NCBI GenBank assembly: GCA_034434235.1 | Contig: DAOTZV010000187.1 | Location: 1-24,841 of the forward strand | Reading direction: 5' to 3' | DNA from: CAKZKT01 sp034434235 | GTDB taxonomy: Bacteria; Chloroflexota; Anaerolineae; CG2-30-64-16 | Length of the DNA stretch: 24,841 bases | Part shown: positions 1-6,100 of the stretch, one piece after another | Layout: each line of letters starts with the position of its first letter | How positions within the stretch are numbered: position 1 is the first letter of the stretch | The notes under the pieces: model-generated | Database searches by the model: none | The model's input: the letters and a program-made list of their open reading frames with translations, nothing else | What the model was told of the DNA's origin: nothing | Translations under genes and position numbers: made by a program

Positions 1-1195
1 TAAGGAGCCTGCGGCTGGGCGTCGGCCTGCGCCGACGCGAGGTGCCCACGGAGGTGGGCATCGCGGCGCCACCGCGCCCGTTAGCCGCGATTTCAATCGC
101 CCCACCGCGCGGCGACCGCCTGCGCCGACGCGTGCACGCCCACGCAGGTGGGCATCGCGGCGCCGGCGCGCCCGTTAGCCGCGATTTCAATCGCCCCACC
201 ACGCGGCGACCGCCTGCGCCGACGCGAGGTGCCCACGGAGGTGGGCATCGCGGCGCCACCGCGCCCGTTAGCCGCGATTTCAATCGCCCCACCGCGCGGC
301 GACCGCCTGCGCCGACGCGATGGTGCCCACGGAGGTGGGCATTGCGGCGCCACCGCGCCCGTTAGCCGCGATTTCAATCGCCTCACCGCGCGGCGACCGC
401 CTGGCGCCGACGCGTGCACGCCCACGCAGGTGGGCGTTGCGGCGCCACCGCGCCCGTTAGCCGCGATTTCAATCGCCCCCACCGCGCGGCGACCGCCTGC
501 GCCGACGCGTGCACGCCCACGGCGGTGGGCATCGCGGCGCCGGCGCGCCCGTTAGCCGCGATTTCAATCGCCCCACCGCGCGGCGACCGCGGCGGGCTTT
601 TGGGGGCGACCAAACGAAGGGCGACCGAGGTCGCGGCTAAGGAGCCTGCGGCTGGGCGTCGGCCTGGCGCCGACGCGTGCACGCCCACGGAGGTGGGCGT
701 TGCGGCGCCGGCGCGCCCGTTAGCCGCGATTTCAATCGCCCCCACCGCGCGGCGTCGGCCTGCGCCGACGCGTGCACGCCCACGGAGGTGGGCATTGCGG
801 CGCCGGCGCGCCCGTTAGCCGCGATTTCAATCGCCCCACCACGCGGCGACCGCGGCGGGCTTTTGGGGGCGACCAAACGAAGGGCGACCGAGGTCGCGGC
901 TAAGGAGCCTGCGGCTGGGCGTCGGCCTGCGCCGACGCGACGGTGCCCACGGCGGTGGGCATCGCGGCGCCACTGCGCCCGTTAGGTGCGATTTCAATCG
1001 CCTCACCACGCGGCGTCGGCCTGCGCCGACGCGTGCACGCCCACGGAGGTGGGCATTGCGGCGCCGGCGCGCCCGTTAGCCGCGATTTCAATCGCCCCAC
1101 CGCGCGGCGACCGCCTGCGCCGACGCGTGCACGCCCACGCAGGTGGGCATCGCGGCGCCGGCGCGCCCGTTAGGTGCGATTTCAATCGCCCCCAA
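1..1195. repeat. Tandem array of ~94-bp hairpin-rich units
   Basis: The core GCGATTTCAATCGCC recurs eleven times; unit starts are near 84, 178, 271, 365, 460, 555, 723, 818, 985, 1079 and 1173. Spacing is 93-95 bp, except two units of about 168 bp (555-722 and 818-984) that carry the same extra ~74 bp. Bases 1-40 match the end of such a long unit, so the array continues to the left. Each unit holds small inverted repeats: GCGATT/AATCGC, GCCCAC/GTGGGC around a four-base loop, and in some copies CGTCGGC/GCCGACG. The four-base loop varies (GGAG, GCAG, GGCG) while its stem is constant. Reading frames through the array only translate the repeat and change frame from unit to unit, so I call no gene here. 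The array ends about 10-20 bp from the 3' end of cysE. Confidence 0.95.
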
Positions 1196-1213
1196 ACTTT
1201 AGCCGCGTTGTCG

Positions 1214-1915
1214 TCATATGTGACTGCCGCCGCTGGCCACCCAGGCGTCGGCCATCTGGCGGTCGTCTTCCAGTTGCAACTGCCGCAGCGCGTGTTCCAG
1301 CGCCACCACGCGCGCGGTCAGATGGCGCAGCGCTTCCGCGTTCGGATCGGGGAGGCGGTCGTGGCGCAGGTCCTCGCGCTCGGCCTCGACCGGCACATCG
1401 CCGTTGCGGCTCTTGACGCGGCCCGGCACGCCCACCACCACGGAATAGGGCGGCACATCCTTGACGACCACCGAGTTGGCGCCGATCCGGCTGTGCGCGC
1501 CGATGGTGATCGGCCCCAGGATCTGTGCGCCCGCGCCGACCACCACGTGGTCCTCGAGGGTGGGATGGCGCTTGACCTTCTCCCAGCTCACCCCGCCCAG
1601 GGTCACGTTGTGATAGAGGGTGACGTCCTCGCCGATTTCGGCGGTCTCGCCGATGACCGTGCCCATGCCGTGATCTATGAAGAACCCCGGGCCGATCCGG
1701 GCGCCTGGGTGGATCTCGATGCCGGTCCACCAGCGCGAGATGTTGCTGATCAGCCGCGCCAGGAAGTAGAAGCCGCTGCGCCAGAGCGCATGCGCCAGCC
1801 GATGGAGCCAGATGGCATGCAACCCCGGGTAGAGCAACAACACCTCCCACAGGGTGCGCGCGGCCGGATCGCGGTCGAAAACGGCCTGGACGTCTCGGCG
1901 AATCGTGCGAAACAT
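1214..1915 (-). CDS. cysE: Serine O-acetyltransferase
   Basis: This 233-aa enzyme acetylates L-serine with acetyl-CoA to O-acetylserine, the first step of cysteine synthesis in the cytoplasm. The N-terminal helical part (about residues 1-60) has the family LHAIWLHR pattern. A left-handed beta-helix of hexapeptide repeats follows from about residue 66 (IEIHPGARIG), with the catalytic pair D81-H82 in FIDHGMG and then GETAEIGEDVTLYHNVTLGG. A charged, probably helical tail ends in Ile, the residue that in known SATs enters the CysK active site. The frame stays open upstream into antisense of cysK, but ATG 1915 begins the recognisable protein. It lies 29 bp after cysK, so the two form an operon. 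It is shorter at the N-terminus than E. coli CysE. Confidence 0.95.
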   Translation of the reverse strand: MFRTIRRDVQAVFDRDPAARTLWEVLLLYPGLHAIWLHRLAHALWRSGFYFLARLISNISRWWTGIEIHPGARIGPGFFIDHGMGTVIGETAEIGEDVTLYHNVTLGGVSWEKVKRHPTLEDHVVVGAGAQILGPITIGAHSRIGANSVVVKDVPPYSVVVGVPGRVKSRNGDVPVEAEREDLRHDRLPDPNAEALRHLTARVVALEHALRQLQLEDDRQMADAWVASGGSHI

Positions 1916-1944
1916 GGGACGTGCTCCGAAAGCGGCGGTTGCCG

Positions 1945-2877
1945 TTATTGCAGGTCCGCGAACAGCGCGGTGCTCAGATAGCGTTCGCCGTTCGACGGCA
2001 CGATGACCACGATGCGCTTGCCGGCGTTCTCGGGCCGCTTCGCCACCTGGACGGCCGCGTGGATCGCCGCGCCCGAGCTGATGCCGACCAGGATGCCCTC
2101 TTCGACCGGCACACGGCGGGCCATAGCGAACGCGTCCTCGTTGGTCACCTGGATGATCTCGTCTATCAGCTCGGTCTTCAGCACGGCCGGCACGAAGCCG
2201 GCGCCGATCCCCTGGATCTTGTGCGGCCCGGGCTTGCCGCCCGAAAGGACTGGGGACGCAGCCGGCTCCACGGCCACGATCTTCAGGTGCGGCAGCCGGG
2301 GCTTGAGCACCTCGCCGACGCCGGTGAGCGTGCCGCCGGTGCCGACCCCCGAAACGAAGATGTCCAGCCGGCCATCGGTATCGCGCCAGATCTCCTCGGC
2401 CGTGGTGCGGCGGTGGATGGCCGGGTTGGCCGGGTTCTCGAACTGTTGGGGGATGAAGTAGCGCGGATCGGCCGCGGCCATCTCGTTCGCCACGCGGATC
2501 GCGCCGCGCATGCCCTCGGCGCCCGGCGTCAGGATCAGCTCCGCGCCGTAGGCGCGCAACAGCTTGCGCCGCTCGATGCTCATCGTGTCGGGCATGACCA
2601 GGGTGCACTTGTAGCCCTTGGCCGCGGCCACCATCGCCAGGCCGATGCCCGTGTTGCCGCTGGTCGGCTCCAGGATGATCGTGTCCGGGCCGATCCGGCC
2701 GGCCGCCTCGGCCGCTTCGATCATGCTCAGGGCGATGCGATCCTTGACGCTGCCGCCCGGATTCTGGAACTCCAGCTTCGCCAGCACTTCGGCCGCTGCG
2801 CCATCGGTGACCCGGCGCAGCCGAACCAACGGGGTGTTGCCGATCAACTCCGTGATGTTGTTGAGAATGCCGGACAT
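1945..2877 (-). CDS. cysK: Cysteine synthase A (O-acetylserine sulfhydrylase)
   Basis: This 310-aa PLP enzyme makes cysteine from O-acetylserine and sulfide. The PLP lysine is K45 in NPGGSVKDR, the substrate loop TSGNTG spans residues 72-77, and the phosphate-binding GTGGT loop spans residues 179-183. Length and motifs are typical of CysK; the alternatives CysM or cystathionine beta-synthase are less likely because the protein starts directly with the CysK-like NNITELIGNTPLVRL and has no CBS domain. The start ATG 2877 has a perfect AGGAGG (2885-2890) seven bases upstream. It is the first gene of cysK-cysE and is preceded by a leader of about 395 nt that ends in an intrinsic terminator, so expression is probably set by attenuation. 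Confidence 0.97.
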   Translation of the reverse strand: MSGILNNITELIGNTPLVRLRRVTDGAAAEVLAKLEFQNPGGSVKDRIALSMIEAAEAAGRIGPDTIILEPTSGNTGIGLAMVAAAKGYKCTLVMPDTMSIERRKLLRAYGAELILTPGAEGMRGAIRVANEMAAADPRYFIPQQFENPANPAIHRRTTAEEIWRDTDGRLDIFVSGVGTGGTLTGVGEVLKPRLPHLKIVAVEPAASPVLSGGKPGPHKIQGIGAGFVPAVLKTELIDEIIQVTNEDAFAMARRVPVEEGILVGISSGAAIHAAVQVAKRPENAGKRIVVIVPSNGERYLSTALFADLQ

Positions 2878-2936
2878 GGAAATGCCTCCTGATAGATATC
2901 GTTTGTCGCTGTCTCGAATGCGTTTCGTCGGAAAAC

Positions 2937-2984
2937 AAAAAAGCTCATCCGGGCCGTTGGAATGATCGGCCCCGCGATGAGCTT
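2937..2984 (-). terminator. Attenuator-type intrinsic terminator ahead of cysK
   Basis: On the minus strand AAGCTCATC pairs with GATGAGCTT. An inner GGGGCCG/CGGCCC stem extends it, and a run of six T follows (the first two are in the stem). It lies about 60 nt before the cysK start and downstream of the promoter at 3280-3308, so it would end transcription before cysK. The plus strand has no T run on its side. Confidence 0.75.
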
Positions 2985-3130
2985 GCGTCGGATAGGCTAT
3001 GCTATTTCAGCCGCTACAAAAGACCGAAGCTGTTCGGCGTCCGATCGGATGCTCGAAGCATTTCCGAACATGCAGCGGCTGTCGCGCGGCCGGCGTCTTC
3101 GCAGGCGGCCGGCGCGCGGTGCACTATTTT

Positions 3131-3246
3131 TCAGATCCTGAGCAGCCCATCGCTCGTGTCGGGCTGTAGCGGGCGGCGCCGGCATCATGCCGGCACGCGC
3201 CCGCTAAAGACACGAGCAGATCAGAACGACCGCCTTCAGGATCTGA
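3131..3246. other. Nested inverted-repeat element with H-type pseudoknot potential
   Basis: Perfect inverted repeats nest here: TCAGATCCTGA (3131-3141) with TCAGGATCTGA (3236-3246); GCTCGTGTC (3152-3160) with GACACGAGC (3209-3217); TAGCGGGCG (3167-3175) with CGCCCGCTA (3198-3206); GCCGGCAT (3178-3185) with ATGCCGGC (3187-3194). CAGCCC (3143-3148) also pairs with GGGCTG (3161-3166), and its loop carries the GCTCGTGTC strand, which gives an H-type pseudoknot. It lies in the 5' leader of cysK. A small non-autonomous mobile element is an alternative reading. Confidence 0.7.
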
Positions 3247-3279
3247 AGCATAGCTGGAACCCCTCTCTCAGTGTGATCA

Positions 3280-3308
3280 AGTGTACACTGTTATCGGCCG
3301 GAAGTCAA
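3280..3308 (-). promoter_or_regulatory. Sigma-70-type promoter of cysK-cysE
   Basis: On the minus strand TTGACT (3308-3303) is followed after 17 bp by TACACT (3285-3280), placing transcription start near 3273. The -10 is inside a perfect ten-base palindrome AGTGTACACT (3280-3289), a possible operator. Confidence 0.6.
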
Positions 3309-3342
3309 GTAAGAATCCTACCCAAAATCGGCCCGGCGAACT

Positions 3343-3371
3343 TTGACAGACAACCCCGAATGCGCTACAGT
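3343..3371 (+). promoter_or_regulatory. Sigma-70-type promoter of the Gfo/Idh/MocA gene
   Basis: A perfect TTGACA (3343-3348), a 17-bp spacer and TACAGT (3366-3371) predict a start near 3378, about 43 nt before the ATG. It faces away from the cysK promoter, with the two -35 boxes 34 bp apart. Confidence 0.8.
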
Positions 3372-3420
3372 TCAACTTGTGATTTTTTTCCAGCAGATCG
3401 GTATACGAAAGGAATTCGCG

Positions 3421-4575
3421 ATGAACCACGTCAGAATCGGCATCATCGGCATGGGCATCCAGGGCACCTATCACATGTCTTTGTTCAAAGAAGGCAAGAT
3501 CCGCAGGGCCGAAGTGACGGCCGTCTGCGACATCGAGCCGGAGAAGCTGACGCCCTACTCTGATTTGCAGACCTTCACCAGCAGCGAAGCGTTGATCCGT
3601 TCCGGCGCGGTGGACGCGGTGCTCATCGCGACGCCGCACTACGACCATACGACGATCGGCATAGATGCGCTGCAAAACGGCGTGCATGTGCTCGTCGAGA
3701 AGCCGATCTCGGTGCACGTGGCCGACGCGCAGCGGCTCATCGCCGCGCACACCGACCCGAAGATCGTGTTCGCCGCGATGTTCAACCAGCGCACCGACCC
3801 CAAGTACATCAAGACCCGTCGGCTGATCGCCTCGGGCGAGCTGGGCGAGATCCAGCGCGTGCAGTGGACGATCACCGATTGGTTCCGGCCCGAAGCCTAC
3901 TACGCCTCGGGCGGATGGCGCGCCACCTGGCGCGGGGAGGGGGGCGGCGTGCTCCTCAATCAGTGCCCGCACAACCTGGACCTGTTGCAGTGGATCTGCG
4001 GCATGCCGTCGAAGGTGCTGGGCATCTGCCACTTCGGAAAGTATCACGACATCGAGGTGGAAGACGAGGTGACCGCGTACTTCGAATACCCCAACGGCGC
4101 GACCGGCGTGTTCATCACGACCACCGGCGAGGCGCCGGGCACCAATCGGCTGGAGATCGTCGGCGATCGCGGCAAGGTGGTGTTGGAGGCCGGTAAGATT
4201 ACTTTCATCCGCACCGAGATGTCGGTCAAGGAGTTCTCGCGCGTGAACAAGGCGACCTTCGGCCGGCCCGACGTGTGGCATGTGGAGATTCCGGTGCCGG
4301 CCGGCAATGGGCCGCAACATGCGGGCATCATCCAGAACTTCGTGGACGCGATCCTCGACGGCGCGCCGTTGATCGCCCGGGCCGAGGAGGGGATCCATTC
4401 CCTGGAGCTGGCGAATGCCATGCTCTATTCCACGTTCCTGGGCCGGCCGGTGGATCTGCCGCTGGACGCGGCCGGCTATGAGGCGCAGCTCAAGAAGCTG
4501 ATCGCCTCCTCGCGTTTCGTCAAGAAGACGGTGGCGGCCGGCCCGACGGATGTGCGCTCGTCCTTCGGTTCGTAA
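3421..4575 (+). CDS. Gfo/Idh/MocA-family NAD(P)-dependent oxidoreductase
   Basis: This 384-aa cytoplasmic protein has an N-terminal Rossmann fold with the GIIGMGIQG dinucleotide loop (residues 7-15), the family EKP signature at residues 93-95, and QCPHN with the likely catalytic His184 in the C-terminal alpha/beta domain. The family oxidises or reduces sugars, inositols and related compounds with NAD(P); the substrate cannot be told from the sequence. I chose ATG 3421 because AAAGGAA (3408-3413) precedes it; the frame upstream, from a TTG at 3343, runs through the promoter. No sugar transport or kinase gene lies beside it, so context gives no pathway. It could be the first gene of a loose plus-strand cluster with the response regulator 102 bp downstream. 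Confidence 0.9.
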   Translation: MNHVRIGIIGMGIQGTYHMSLFKEGKIRRAEVTAVCDIEPEKLTPYSDLQTFTSSEALIRSGAVDAVLIATPHYDHTTIGIDALQNGVHVLVEKPISVHVADAQRLIAAHTDPKIVFAAMFNQRTDPKYIKTRRLIASGELGEIQRVQWTITDWFRPEAYYASGGWRATWRGEGGGVLLNQCPHNLDLLQWICGMPSKVLGICHFGKYHDIEVEDEVTAYFEYPNGATGVFITTTGEAPGTNRLEIVGDRGKVVLEAGKITFIRTEMSVKEFSRVNKATFGRPDVWHVEIPVPAGNGPQHAGIIQNFVDAILDGAPLIARAEEGIHSLELANAMLYSTFLGRPVDLPLDAAGYEAQLKKLIASSRFVKKTVAAGPTDVRSSFGS

Positions 4576-4677
4576 TGGCTCGATGGCATCAGGCGGATCG
4601 TGGCGCCGCGGTTGGAGTATCCTCTGGCCGCGACCTGAGATACCCTGCCGACGTCTTTAAGGGAAGGGAGGTCCGCC

Positions 4678-5415
4678 GTGGATAATCTCATTCCAACGAC
4701 AAACGGTACACGCAGCGCGCCGCAGCGCATCCTGGTCGTGGATGACGATCCGATCATCCTGCGCCTGGTGCGCGACAAGCTGGAAGCGGTCGGCTATACA
4801 GTGTGGACCGCCAGCAATGGCCAACAGGCGTTGGACGTCATCGCCCGGAACGGCATGCCCCATCTGGCGATCGTGGACATCAACATGCCGGTCATGGACG
4901 GATTCGAGTTCTGCCAGGCGGTGCAACAGTTCAGCGATCTGCCCATCATCATGTTGAGCGCGGTGGACGAGGAAGAGACGATCATCCAGGGCATTGACCG
5001 CTATGCCGAGGACTACATCGTCAAGCCGTTTAGCCCGCGCGAGCTGGTGGTGCGCGTCCAGCGCCTGCTGCGGCGGATCGGCGACTTCGCGTATGCGTTC
5101 GATCCGATCACCCGCGTGGACGATTATCTCAGCGTGGACTTCGCCCGTCAACAGGCGATCGTCAACGGCCAACCGGTGGCCCTGACGCCGACCGAGACGA
5201 AGCTGCTCTACATCCTGATCCGCAATGCGGGCCACATCGTTTCGGTGGATTTCCTGTTGCGGCGCCTGTGGCCGCTCGAAGAGGTGTTCGAGGACTCCTT
5301 GCGGGTGCATATCCGCCGCCTGCGCCAGAAGATCGAGCCCGATCCTTCGCGGCCGCGCTACATCTTGACCGAGCGCGGGGCGGGATATACATTCCCGGCT
5401 TATAAGCGGCAGTAG
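4678..5415 (+). CDS. OmpR/PhoB-type response regulator (orphan)
   Basis: This 245-aa protein has a receiver domain (about residues 17-130) with acidic pocket D22-D23, phospho-acceptor D67 in VDINMPVMDG, S94 and K116 in YIVKPF. A C-terminal winged helix (about residues 155-245) carries LTPTETKLL and the recognition region SLRVHIRRLRQKIE. It should bind DNA when phosphorylated. Start is GTG 4678, supported by GGGAGGT (4666-4672) five bases upstream. There is no histidine kinase in the window, so the partner must lie elsewhere. The first 16 residues are a short non-conserved extension. Its targets are unknown; mscL lies 112 bp downstream on the same strand. Confidence 0.93.
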   Translation: MDNLIPTTNGTRSAPQRILVVDDDPIILRLVRDKLEAVGYTVWTASNGQQALDVIARNGMPHLAIVDINMPVMDGFEFCQAVQQFSDLPIIMLSAVDEEETIIQGIDRYAEDYIVKPFSPRELVVRVQRLLRRIGDFAYAFDPITRVDDYLSVDFARQQAIVNGQPVALTPTETKLLYILIRNAGHIVSVDFLLRRLWPLEEVFEDSLRVHIRRLRQKIEPDPSRPRYILTERGAGYTFPAYKRQ

Positions 5416-5527
5416 AAGACCAGCCTGTTAATGAAAAACGTAAGGTATTATTGCTATTCTGGAATCAGCTCTGGCGGAGCAAGCCCAATATCTGAATATC
5501 CAATACCCATCCAGAAAGGAGTCCGTC

Positions 5528-5968
5528 ATGTTGAAAGAATTCAAGGAATTCGCCCTGCGCGGCAATGTGCTCGATCTGGCCGTGGGCATCGTGATCGGCG
5601 CGGCCTTCGGTGCGGTCGTCAACTCCTTTGTTAAAGACATCTTGATGCCGCCGATCGGCCTGCTGTTGGGCGGGGCCGACTTCACCAATTACTTCATCGT
5701 GTTGAAGGGCCCGGCCGGGGCGACCTATGCCACTCTGGAGGCGGCGCAGAAGGCGGGCGCGGTCACCTGGAACTATGGCCTCTTCATCAACACGATCATC
5801 AACTTCTTGATCATCGCGGCCGCGATCTTCCTGGTCGTCAAAGCCTACAACCAGCTCAAGAAGGCGCCGGCGCCGGCTCCTGCCAACACCAAGGAATGCC
5901 CCTTCTGTGCTTCTACCATTCCGCTGAAAGCGACGCGTTGTCCCCATTGCACCTCTGAGCTCAAGTAG
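5528..5968 (+). CDS. mscL: Large-conductance mechanosensitive channel with zinc-ribbon tail
   Basis: This 146-aa inner-membrane channel opens under membrane tension to release solutes during osmotic downshock. The family N-terminus LKEFKEFALRGNVLDLAVG is followed by TM1 (about residues 15-45), a periplasmic loop and TM2 (about 84-108). The usual cytoplasmic helix is replaced or followed by an Ala-Pro linker and a CPxC...CPxC ribbon with C124, C127, C138 and C141, likely to bind zinc. AAAGGAG (5515-5521) lies six bases before the ATG. A strong terminator follows at 6000-6047. The 112 bp before it have no clear promoter; I see nothing else there. Confidence 0.95.
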   Translation: MLKEFKEFALRGNVLDLAVGIVIGAAFGAVVNSFVKDILMPPIGLLLGGADFTNYFIVLKGPAGATYATLEAAQKAGAVTWNYGLFINTIINFLIIAAAIFLVVKAYNQLKKAPAPAPANTKECPFCASTIPLKATRCPHCTSELK

Positions 5969-5999
5969 TTCTATATCAGGGCCACAGGATTCGCCGGCG

Positions 6000-6047
6000 C
6001 CCACGCCGCCTGTTGCATCTTCCCATGCAGCAGGCGGCGTGGGTTTT
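6000..6047 (+). terminator. Intrinsic terminator after mscL
   Basis: The arms CCCACGCCGCCTG and CAGGCGGCGTGGG are perfect complements of 13 bp, extended inward by TGCAT/ATGCA, and are followed by TTTT. It ends mscL transcription before the lipoprotein gene. A TACAAT (6052-6057) right after it may be the -10 of that gene, but a convincing -35 is missing. Confidence 0.85.
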
Positions 6048-6100
6048 ATGGTACAATGAGGGCGGCCTTGAGCCTGTAATTCCGGTGAGAGCAGAGTGCA

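Larger units (their letters stand above)
2878..3273 (-). ncRNA. Candidate structured cis-regulatory leader of cysK
   Basis: This stretch without a gene lies between a good minus-strand promoter and cysK. In transcript order it holds four structured parts: a nested element with a possible pseudoknot (3246-3131); a GC hairpin CGCGCG-CCGGC/GCCGG(C)CGCGCG (3118-3083); a domain closed by CAGCCGCT/AGCGGCTG with an inner TGTTCGG/CCGAACA helix and an ATGCT-TCG-AGCAT hairpin (3081-3008); and the terminator (2984-2937). In RNA, GCGAUGGGCU in the first domain (3153-3144) can pair over ten positions, one of them G-U, with AGCUCAUCGC of the terminator's 5' arm (2983-2974). This would act as an antiterminator. 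I do not recognise a known riboswitch class, and a canonical T-box sequence is not visible. The pairings are seen in the sequence; the regulatory role is inferred. Confidence 0.5.

Noticed and set aside
42..1173. Open reading frames through the tandem array on both strands
   Set aside because: They are only translations of the GC-rich repeat. Unit lengths of 93, 94 and 95 bp shift the frame, and no ribosome site or family resemblance is seen.
981..1175. Integron attC sites (GTTAGGT at two unit borders)
   Set aside because: Most units read GTTAGCC, which does not fit GTTRRRY. There is no matching RYYYAAC partner, no cassette genes and no integrase.
1..1195. CRISPR array
   Set aside because: The regular spacing is tempting, but the intervals of about 60-75 bp between cores are near-identical from unit to unit, not unique spacers, and no cas gene is present.
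1214..2938. A 574-aa CysE with a long N-terminal domain
   Set aside because: The upstream two-thirds of that frame is out-of-frame cysK sequence on the same strand; the CysE family part begins at 1915.
2997..3188. 63-codon leader peptide ahead of cysK
   Set aside because: It lies across the structured leader, has one Cys only and no ribosome-binding site; a Cys-rich stretch would be expected for peptide attenuation.
3131..3246. HDV-like self-cleaving ribozyme
   Set aside because: There is a pseudoknot and a GCCGGCAT string, but the order of helices does not give the nested double pseudoknot of HDV on either strand.
2937..3273. Cysteine T-box leader
   Set aside because: T-boxes often control cysK and a GCACCGCG string occurs at 3124-3117, but the full AGGGTGGNACCGCG is missing and that string is far from the terminator.
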